A DNA stretch of 64,000 nucleotides from Phoronis australis. Taxonomy: Eukaryota > Phoronida > Phoronidae. Positions within the stretch are counted from its first letter, which is position 1, and each line of letters begins with the position of its first letter. The position numbers and the translations under genes were made by a program. Positions 53,997 to 64,000 of this stretch are shown one piece after another. The notes under the pieces are model-generated. The model saw only the letters and a list, made by a program, of their open reading frames with translations, was not told where the DNA came from and did not search any database. Location of the stretch: contig NMRA01000645.1 of the NCBI GenBank assembly GCA_002633005.1, forward strand, positions 62,001 through 126,000, read 5' to 3'.

Positions 53997-54401
53997 ATGT
54001 GAAATCGGAAATAAAATGGCCGCCACGTCAGCCACCTAGTTGAATACGATCATGACCAAAAACAATAGGCTTCCAGGACTTTCGAATCTACAAATTTCGT
54101 GAAAATCAAACAACCAAAAAACAAACATAAAAAAATTGATGTCAGACCAACATACTTCCCAGAATTCCGCCAAGTAATAAGTTTATGTCAATTTACACAA
54201 TCTAAATGTTCCCAAACAGTCACATTTACAAAAAAAGGTTAGCGTGCAGCGCTACCTTACGATTACTTCTATGGCAACAGCGTCCCCTACCATTAACTTC
54301 GATGTCCGTTAACTACCGAAGCCAGTATGAACGGTTTCGTTAACTCCGCAGTTAACGTCGCCGCTCCACTCAGACCGGAGTTCAGTCAGTATGAAAAGGC
54401 C

Positions 54402-57400
54402 TTGAGTTGATTTATAGTCTTTGCTCATTGTTCCACTGATAGTAAATACAACAGTCGATAACAGTTGAACATGTCTGTCCAAGATTACCAAGGATTTTTA
54501 ATAAAGGTAACATAAAATAGTTGCCTTCCCTTTCAAATGATAAGGGCTAAATCAAATGCACCATGGAAACATACTATGAATCCTTTAAAAAAACTTGGAT
54601 ATGTGTGCTGGAGAATGTAAGTTAGAGAGCACAGAACAAAGAAGATAAATTTCCACAAACATCACTAGTCGGTATATATATTCACAAAGTAAGGTAACTC
54701 AAAAGCTTTGAAAACCTGAAATTAACTTCAAATACAGCTTCAATCAGTAAGAGCAAGTAATTAAATTCATCTGTCACTTGGGGAACCTGAAGCTTATGTT
54801 TACTATAAGAATACCAAAGACCTAATCAGTGAGATGTTGTAATCTATTTTTAGTCAGAGACTACCTAAAGATAGATCTCGATCAGTAATTGTGGGAAGAT
54901 GTGGTTTCTCACTTTAGGGACATATTCGGTTTCCTCCCCCCAGCTGAAAACATATTTTTGATGGGATGGACTTGATATTTGTAAGGTTTGACCAGAGCTA
55001 CAAAACAACAAAATCGGGTGTGCTATTGTGATTTCAAATCGACAATTCTCACCATTGGCTGCCAGTTATTTGTTTAAATTGATAGAGGATGGTACTTTTA
55101 TCAGCTTAACACACTTAAAATACTCTGCAATTTTCCAAGCATGGGTTTAGCTCCACTAGTTCAAATCAGTCTTGGAGATGATCTAAAAAACATATGCCAT
55201 TCATAAAATTTTGCCTATGAAGTGATTAGTAGGTCAGCTAATGTGGTGAGTTAACATGAGTATAGAGGCAAATGGACTTTTCATGAATGAAGTATATGTG
55301 ACCCATACAGCAATGTGATAGTCAATAATTATGACCAAAATTTGTTTAAGGTTAAATTTTATTTTCTCCGCCATTAAGTTACTTAAAACACCCGCCTTGC
55401 TAACAGAACATAGCTCTCACCTGATTGCAAATCTAATCAAAATAATAAGATTTGGCATCTTACTATGAGACTTTATCAACCGAGGAGAAATACTCATGAT
55501 TTTATATAGGTTGTTTTGTCAACATTATATGCAAATTGCAAATGGGCACAATAATGTAGGATATGACAACCAATCATTTGCATATGAACTTATTTTTGTT
55601 TCCTCTGTCAAAGCTCTTTCTCTAACATGAATTTCATGACAGAAATCTATGAAAATCATAACATTCTCCAATATCCACACGGCTTTTAGCAGTTTATACC
55701 ACAATATGCAGGTTCACTATCCATTTACGTGCATGCAGGCCCACACAAATACACTCTAATGCTAACACTCTGATTTTGATTGATTAAAACGAAAAATAAG
55801 GACAACATTAGTGAAGACCAAGATACCAGAAAAAAACAAACTAAAAAGGGCAATCGATGTACGATGACACAAAAAAGTAGTTACGCACTTATTTCAACCA
55901 TCGCCCATTGCCCTGAAATGATTCAGTTATATCCATGAAAACAAAACGAATTCCACCCTTTATTTTACCTGTTCAGTTGCTGTTCCTTGGTAAGCAACTA
56001 ATGTAAATATGCACTATTAGAGACTGACAATTAATTTTCCACCCCCTTACTTTTTGTGAAAATAGAAAATTTTCAATTGAGGTTGACCACGTAAATTAAA
56101 TTAAAGATATGCCACATTTTCAAGTCTTCAAACTGCTTAACAAGGACTTGTTTATTTGGTGTCAGGCACACTAACGATGTCACCCATTAAATTTTAATGA
56201 CACAATCAATAGGTATGAAAAGTGTTATGTAACAACCACCAGGTGATTAAGTGACCCATGCAAGGCAAAATTCAACATGTCTGGCTAAAGCCATTTTCCG
56301 GCATACCTCAAGGAACACTGAAATACTACAGTTTGTGTCAATAAAAGTGGTTTTAAATCTTTTGGTAGGCAATTTCTCAGACTGCACCAATCCACACGCT
56401 CCACATGAAGGATTTAAACAACATAACCACTGAAGATGCGTGACCTGCCTGCTGAAAAGTTGCACAATACAATTTGCACTGTTGCAATCACACAAGCATC
56501 ACTTCGGGCAACACCAGGCATACGACTGAATTCCGGACAAATTTATCATGGGTCGAAATGATCTAACCACATCGATTAGGAATTTGTGGCGTCATGTCAG
56601 TAAGGATAACTAGACGTTTGATTTATGACGATTTCGTTGTGACTGCTAATAGCTGGCATCAAATACAACATTTTCTTATCATTGAAATGAAACAAAAGCG
56701 ACAAGAAGTCAATACCTCAAAAACAAAACTGCGGATATCAAAGCTTACAGCAAGCTGGTAGAGATACTTGTATTTTATTCACAATCTGTACACAAATGTC
56801 AGTACTAAATGAATTCCATACACTGCTCAAAATACGACTCAAATTCATTCATTTAGCAGCTAAGCCTGTTCTTTTGTCTGAAATTAAAAAAAAAACTATA
56901 CAAGGTCTACCACTCGTTTAATGACTTTACACACAAAAGGAACATGCCCACCACCAATTTACTAAAGTCTTTGGATGAGCACCCACCACTTGACTGAGAG
57001 CCCACCCTCTACTTCAGAAAATTTTGAAGTGAAAGCCCACCTGCTATTTGCTTCGATGAACTTCTTTTCAAACCAGTAAAGTGCACCTACTTCATATGAC
57101 GAAACCGGATCACTTTAGTCACAGTGTAGATACCTACGGTGGTCATTGGGACGTTCCATAATGATTGTTCGTATTTTCATAAAATCATATAAATGTCCTA
57201 TTTTTGATAACGCTTCATGCAAAACCGGTACACTTCAAAAGCAATCCCAAACAGAGCTTTCAAGAACAGTGTATAACACATGGTATTTGAAAGTTTCATA
57301 TGAATCCAATAGGTCATTTCTGAGATATGATGTTCCGAAGTTAACTAAATTTGGACATTTTTTGAGGGTCCAACATAACTGTGACCTTAAGCACACTGGG

Positions 57401-58301
57401 CATTAACCCGGAAAAACGTGGTATTTTGAGGAAGATTACCCAGACTTCCAACAGCTGAGCCATTAGTCAGTCTTAACCCAACACACACAGAGAAAATGAA
57501 AAGTCATGTGCTCCCTGACTACTGGAAAAAGCAACACTATCTTTCAATGCTATTCTTAAGCGATTGTACAAGCAGTTTTACATTGATAAGCAGACATGAA
57601 AAGATAAATATGACAGACACCTCTAAATGCCATCAGTTAGCAAAAATGTATTCCAATAAGAATTCAGATTTGGGCTGTAATCTATAGAGATAAACAAATC
57701 TCATGAAAACGTTATATTATACAGTTTTTCGCATGATAAAAACAGAAATATTAAAATATTACAAATTGAGAAATTTATTTTCTAAAAAAATTGCTAATTG
57801 CAAGTTTTTAACATGGAATCCTGTGGTTCTTTTGTTTGCAAAAGACTGAAAATATTATGTGGCCGAGGGTGAATTTGAGTGACAGGGAAAGCAGATATTA
57901 ACATCTCAGTTTAATTTTACAGCTCGTTTACATTGTCTTTCAGTATGACTGAATATAAATGTTTCAAAAAAAATTTTTAGCGACATATCGCCATGCATTA
58001 CAAGGAAAACACTGATCACTTTGCATTAGCTTTTCTCATAGGTGGCTTGGGTCAATGGATTATAGCTGCCTTAATTTCAATTGTTTGATCTTTTCTTAGC
58101 ACATATGGTGTTTTCTCAAACAGTTCGTACACTAATGTAAGAACTTGTTTTCCCCTGAGAATTTCTTGTTCCAATTAATAGAGACAAAACTGGTAGTATG
58201 AACTATAAGAGATGAAAGTCAAGTGTTCAAATTATTAGAGGTAAAGGTCAATGATAACAATGAGTGCAACAACGACCTCTGAGATGGTGGTTTGGCAATA
58301 T
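54402..58301. other. non-coding, nothing recognised
   Basis: AT-rich sequence with scattered short open frames (for example 56247-56495 on the minus strand and 57146-57406 on the plus strand) that match no family I recognise. No clear repeat boundaries were found by eye. Confidence 0.5.
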
Positions 58302-59208
58302 CAAGGTACCTAAACTTCACGGTCAACGGACTCATAAACACGGGCACGGACCTACAAACATGGTCCACTGACTCACAATCACGGGAACGGACTCACAAAA
58401 CACGATCCACGCACCCAAATACACGGGACACGGACTCATAATTACGAGGAAACACGGTTAGCAGACCGCCAAACACGGTTTATGGACAAAATGAAGATGT
58501 CAGCTGGCCCAGGAAGCCGATGAGTCTGTGACCCGTGTTTGGCGGTCTGTTAACCGTGTTTCCTCGTGAATATGAGTCCGTGTCCCGTGTATTTGGGTGC
58601 GTGGATCGTGTTTTGTGAGTACGTTCTCGTGTTTGTGAGTCAGTGGACGGTGTTTGCAGGTCCATGAGTCGTGTTCATGCGTCCGTGACCTTGTTTATGA
58701 GTCCGTTAACCGTGTAGTTTAGGTACCTTGATACTTGTAATATAATTCACATTCAAGGTACCTAAACTACATGGTCAATGTACTCATAAACACGGTCACG
58801 GACGCATGAACACGACTCACGGACCTGCAAACACCGTCCACTGACTCACAAACATGAGAACGTACTCACAAAACACGATCCACGCATCCAAATACACGGG
58901 ACACGGACTCATATTCACGAGGAAACACGGTTAACAGACCGCCAAACACGGGTCACAGACTCATAGGCTTCCTGGGTCACCTGACATCTACATTTTGTCC
59001 GTAAACCGTGTTTGGCGGTGCGTTAACTGTGTTTCTTCATCAATGTGAGACCATGTCCCATGTATTTGGGTGAATGGATCGTGTTTTGTGAGTACGTTCC
59101 CGTGTTTGTGAGTCAGTGGACGGTGTTTGCTGGTCCGTGAGTCGTGTTCATGCGTCGGCTGTGACCATGTTTATGAGTCTGTTAACCGTGTAGTTTAGGT
59201 ACCTTGAG
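58302..59208. mobile_element. two adjacent foldback elements, inverted relative to each other
   Basis: Unit 1 (58302-58732) and unit 2 (58753-59208) each begin TCAAGGTACCTAAACT and end with the reverse complement, GTTTAGGTACCTTGA. Each is a long imperfect palindrome (arms about 180-200 bp, loop about 60-80 bp) built from short runs such as CACGGACTCATAAACACGG. The loop of unit 1 (GATGTCAGCTGGCCCAGGAA) matches the loop of unit 2 only in reverse complement. No open frame of note. Most like a foldback MITE family. Confidence 0.9.
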
Positions 59209-62200
59209 TATTACAAATTATTGTCCCGCATGATGCATTATTTCAAAATATAATACTTGAACACTTTGTTGCTTTATTTTCATCCCATGTTTGCAAACTT
59301 CATACCTCCATGCTGTTTGCTGCACTGAGTTTCTGACTGCACTGCACTAGATAAAACATGTATTCGAAAAAATCAGGCAAGAGAAATGTGGCAGTTAATT
59401 TCCCAACTCTCCCAATCCGTTTTAGGTTGGAAGCTCTCGGATATTGAAGAATTCTCATAACTCACAGAAAGGAAACATATTCTTCCTATTTTGATGAAAT
59501 TCCCTCCGACCTCCAACTAATTCTCCCAGTGTTTTTGAAATGTAATTGGCTGCTTACTGAGGATGAGTAGTGACCGAATGGACACAGTGCCTTACTGGAT
59601 TAATTTTGGTCACTGAGCGTCTGGGCACTACAGCTCAAACAATACCGCAGTACAGCATGGCACTATTAATCCACAATTTTGTATATTTATTCACTAAAGA
59701 CTACCGAAATCTGAGGGCAACAGAACCTTTGTTGAGAAAATCTACTTATAGTAATACGCATTTCCATTTCACCTATTCAAAAAGCATGTACAAATTATAT
59801 TTTCCCACGCAAATATGTGTACGGACTATTTTTCCCTCAGAAACCTACTGTATGAACTATTAGAGAGAGAGACACCGTGTTTCAAGGGAGGTGTACGGAC
59901 TATTAGAATATACAAACTGTTAGAGAAATCAAGGTAGGTCTCACTGAAACTGACAGGCCAAAGCCATTAGATGATTTCACCTGTTAGGTAGACTAATGCT
60001 CTTAAATTAATTAGAATCAAGGCTTCGATAAAGCCAATGCTACTGATGAAGCCATTTGTAGGGCTGCGTAACCCAAACTAGAGCATTCGTATATTTGTTC
60101 AGTATATTTTATGAAATTTTTCATCAACAAAGCAATTTCAGAATATGGAATGGAAAGTCAACTACGCACAAATCAAATAAACTAATTTTAGCAAATGTAA
60201 CTTTGGTAACTGATTGAGTGAACACTTCCTCTCTGATAAAAATGTACTCTCTGTAATGAATTCTTTCTAGAGATTAACATCGTGATTTTTTTAATTCACG
60301 TATATCCGACAGTCATGGAAAAGTCCGATTTGCAATGACTGCATAATGCTAAAATTCAGTCTCCTTACTCCTGTGCAGACCTGTTGATGAAAACCTGAAC
60401 ACATACCATGTACTGTCTCAGGTAAGCGAGTATCATATGTTTTTCCGAGCTATAAATTTGCATGACTCGAATGCTTTCAAGGAAGACTCAATCTCACAGC
60501 TTTTAGATGGGTGCTAAGCCAGGCATGGGATTTTAAAAGCATTAATTTGTAAATTTCAGAGGAAGATGTTAAGCCAATCAAGGGCGTAAACCTGAACGAG
60601 TTTCGTAATGCAACACAACAAGGCAAATGATTGTAAAGTAACATGATTAGCCAACGACATGTTTCATAAATTTGTTTAATTAATCTGCTTTATTGAAAAG
60701 CCGGCTCCCTACAATTTAATAATATAAATAAAACATAAGTTCAACTCATTTAGTACAAAATAGAAAATTTTTTAAGTGACAGATTTTTTAGTCAGTCACA
60801 ATCCCTACAGAATATTACTCATATTGTAAAAAAGAAATTTTTAGACCATAAAAATTTCTCTCTTGGAGACTGACTCAGAGTGCTTATCAATATAATGGCG
60901 TTTAATCTAATTTAATCTTAATCAGGAGAGAAGCTGGGAAAACAAGCTCACTATGATATTGGGGTTATTGCCATGTTTAGTATCTTCTAGAGAACTGCCA
61001 CACTGATTCTGAGTAATGGCTATAAACACCATGACAGGGTTCAAGATAAAGTAAACATTTAATTTGCCATTTACTATATTAATCATTATATAATAAAAAT
61101 GTACTGTCAACAATAAAGATCATGTGGTTTGCTGGTATGGATTTCTGGATTATGACTAAGCTTCAAAGTCCGCAGGAATTTTTCTTGGGGAGATTCCTGA
61201 CTGTTACCACTGGCTGAAAAACTCAACAATATCAATCAAAGATGACGTAAAAATTCCCCTTAAGATTCGCTAAGATTTTGTGTTTGACTGCCCTTCATGA
61301 AACAACTGAAGGTATGCATGAATAGATTTGAACACTGAAATAAATATGTTCACACTGGATTAGCCTTGGGAATAATGGGAACACTATTACCTGGTAACAT
61401 CACGGTGGACATAAAGTAACTGTTATCTATGTACGTCAGTAGCGGTAAAAAGTTAGTTATGACTTATTGATCACTGTACCGTTACCATGATACTCCATCA
61501 AATTTGACGCCTTTGAGTAAATATTTTCGCAAACCGCAACCAGCAAGGAAAACACTGATAACAAATGTGAGAGCAGGTAACTGGCTAAGCACACTTAGCA
61601 ATGTTGTAAAACCAATATTGGGGCTATCCTGATAAAACATGTTTTCATTGAATCACAAACACACATTAACAGGTACAACAGTCAAATAAAAGTACAGGAA
61701 TGGACCTTGTCTTGAAAATCATGTCCACCACGTGTTTGTACATGGAGGTTCTAAGAAAAGGAGGCAGGGCAAGGGCAGTGGCCCCCCTATTGGTATAAAC
61801 AATTAAAAGAAACCAGCATGTTGTTTTAGGGTTTTCTGAAGCAGTTTTCCTTTGGAAATTGTGGTCGTCCCCTCCCCCTCACATCATAGCACTGCCAACA
61901 CTCTTAATATTGGTTGGTATTATCACATTTTGTCCCTGCCAATCTATGCCCAGGAGGTATTTGACGTCAGTACAACACAGGCATTTTTGGTTAGGTTGCA
62001 ATGTCACACTACAGACATAAAATCACGTAATCCTGATATTAATTTCCTATCTGTGAGACACACTCCAGTTTCGATATCTAATAATTATCATTTTCAATGA
62101 ATTAACAACCAAATCACAACCAACATGCTGACTTGATTCCCATGTTCATAAATGTGATCACTCGTGCTCGGTAATAGTCCCCTAGTTCAGAAATAATCAG

Positions 62201-64000
62201 TAAGTATAACACCATGTTTGTTTAAAAGAACAATGCAACTTGCACTACCATAAACAGTGCTACAATATTTTTATAAAATGCCCATTCATTGCCACCAAGA
62301 TACAAAACAAGAGAGCATAGAATCCCATAACAGCAAGGTATTTGCAAGACATTTGTTGCAAGAAATCTTTAGTAGTTATGGACGGAAACCTTAAATTTTC
62401 TCATATAAGTCAATATTCCAACCTTGTCAAATAATCACCACTGTGACCGACTCACAATTTTGTATGGTCCTACATGATTTCACTTTTCTGGTAAGAAACC
62501 CGGCCTGTTTTATGTGCTCGTTCTGAAATAACGCGCACTGTGACTCCAATCTAATGCTAAAGTATTTACCCACAATGCAACATATGATAAGCATTTATCG
62601 GACATCTCCATGTGGAAATGCATCAGTCACTATCTCATATGCAATTCATCATTGTAATGCAGGCAAAACTTGTATTATTGTATTTTGATTTGAAATAAGC
62701 AAAAAAAAGGCGCAGGTATTAGTAAAGTCCACATAATTTAAAATCTATGAGGGTTCAGTCTTAGGGGCATTTAATAATGCATGGTTTGTCCACACTATGA
62801 TTTACCTTTGAACATTAGTTACGGTAGATCTTTATTTATTTCGCACAATTGTCATTTTTCTGTTTTTCAAAGCCCAGTTTTTATTTTAAGGGAAATTTTA
62901 ACAAATAAAAACACACATGTCAGAGCCATATTATGAGTTAAATAGATGGAGTACTTTTCAGGTTATGCTAGGCTAAGTAGTAATAATTTGTGATAATTTC
63001 AACCCTAAATTATTGTTGTACAGTAACCTGCAGTCAAGGCAAAAGTAATTACCACTCATGCCTTTGCTCAGTAACATACATACAGGTGTATAATCCATTA
63101 TGAGCCATATTTGTCATAAGGTGTAGGGTGTGGGGGCAAGTTTCGCTTGTGCAAGATGTTCTTGGGAAACTCCTAGCATGGACCTGATTAATGACAAAAG
63201 TATGTACTAGAACTGCAAAAATTTTCTGGAGATTCCAATGCAATATTAGTTGCAAATGAGGTTTTTGTGCCACATCAAAGTCCATTAATAGATACAGTTT
63301 GATCACTGTGTATGTCAGCTTACACTGTGTCAGTTTTCTTTGAGCCAGTTTGCTCCACTCAACAGTTAAGTGTAAATGGCACATTGGTGGCTATAGTTCA
63401 ATATTGCAGGACTCTTGATCACAAGGAGATCAGCTGATCAGCCTTGCTCCAACTCAGCTATTGGACAAAATAATTGATCTGGCATTGTTCAAGGCAGACA
63501 TTCTTACCAATGCACTTAAATTTTTGAATACAGCAACATGTGTTGGAAAGAAAAAGAATACTTGTTTCCGTTACATAATCTTTATTTGACATAAATATGT
63601 TATGTTTATTTAATGGTTCTATTTGGTTTGTCTGAGTAGGGTCTTGAGTCACAAGTATCACATAGAAATTGTACAGGATATTGTTAGCTTACAAATCAGC
63701 ATTTGTAATGAAGACCAATCAGCCCTCATGTAAGGCCAGTTTGAAAATATGAACTCCTTCAATTTGGTACACAATAAGGTAGAAAAGAGGATTTCATTTC
63801 GTGAAAGTCCTCGCTAAACATAAATGAAACAAAGCCTTAACTATTATTATTGTTAACATGCAAAAGATTCTCACCTGATAAAACATGCTATAATACTTTC
63901 AAAGTTTGCAGCAATAATGAAAGGCTTTGAAAACCAGAACTGTTTGTTTTGCCTGCAAGATATTGTATAATTGAAGCAAATGTACTGTACTTATGTGTTA
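59209..64000. other. non-coding, nothing recognised
   Basis: AT-rich sequence with short open frames (for example 59570-59863 on the plus strand and 63049-63384 on the minus strand) without recognisable domains. The missing first exon of PRKX could in principle lie here or beyond the window. Confidence 0.5.

Larger units (their letters stand above)
50992..54401. mobile_element. repeat-rich block with weak terminal inverted repeats, possible composite transposon
   Basis: The left boundary GCCCTTTCATACTAAC (50992) mirrors the right boundary GTCAGTATGAAAAGGC (to about 54400). Subterminal copies of CAGTATGAAC..GTTAAC occur on both sides (51041 and 54325). Between lie a 299-bp direct duplication, ~188-bp tandem units and two ~630-bp tandem copies. 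No transposase was recognised and no target-site duplication found, so the single-element view is an inference. Confidence 0.45.

Overview
This is eukaryotic (animal) genomic DNA: AT-rich, with small coding exons split by 0.3-2.9 kb GT-AG introns and much inverted-repeat and tandem-repeat DNA. The protein families and exon layout fit an invertebrate, most likely a non-vertebrate deuterostome (hemichordate, echinoderm or cephalochordate); I cannot fix the species from sequence alone. No operons, CRISPR arrays, rRNA or convincing tRNA genes are visible.

Four genes are well supported. (1) 2961-14826, + strand: the 3' nine exons of a PPEF/rdgC-type EF-hand protein phosphatase (521 residues seen; the N-terminal part with the calmodulin-binding IQ region was not located and may lie before the window or in unread exons of 1-2960). 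(2) 21735-22004, - strand: a TIMM8 small mitochondrial import chaperone with a twin CX3C motif, probably with a separate 5' leader exon near 22320. (3) 28328-32384, + strand: a two-exon gene for a single-pass, four-Ig-domain surface protein of unknown function, with almost all of the protein in one 1.3 kb exon. (4) 36288-45155, - strand: seven exons of a PRKX-type AGC kinase (303 residues seen; the first coding exon, which should hold about 50 residues before the glycine-rich loop, was not found). All exon phases join correctly in these gene models.

The rest is introns and intergenic DNA. It holds a decayed mariner/Tc1-like transposase (29044-30021, - strand) inside the intron of the Ig gene; non-autonomous inverted-repeat elements (3529-4214; a family with copies at 9241-9430 and 42066-42175; 46530-46697); several minisatellites; a 0.78 kb inverted repeat with 66-bp perfect outer arms upstream of TIMM8 (22791-23573); a repeat-rich 3.4 kb block that may be one transposon (50992-54401) and contains ~188-bp tandem units carrying a conserved hydrophobic reading frame; and two mutually inverted foldback elements (58302-59208). 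Nothing from 45156 to the end could be supported as a coding exon.

The genes do not form an obvious pathway together: PPEF and PRKX are signalling enzymes, TIMM8 is a mitochondrial chaperone, and the Ig protein is a surface receptor or adhesion molecule. Three of the four (PPEF, TIMM8, PRKX) have a human relative on the X chromosome, which may or may not be an old linkage. Assembly flags: a 92-base gap (8813-8904), single Ns at 26785 and 51266, a 299-bp-period duplication abutting the second N, and an exact cDNA-adapter-like 13-mer at 33271.
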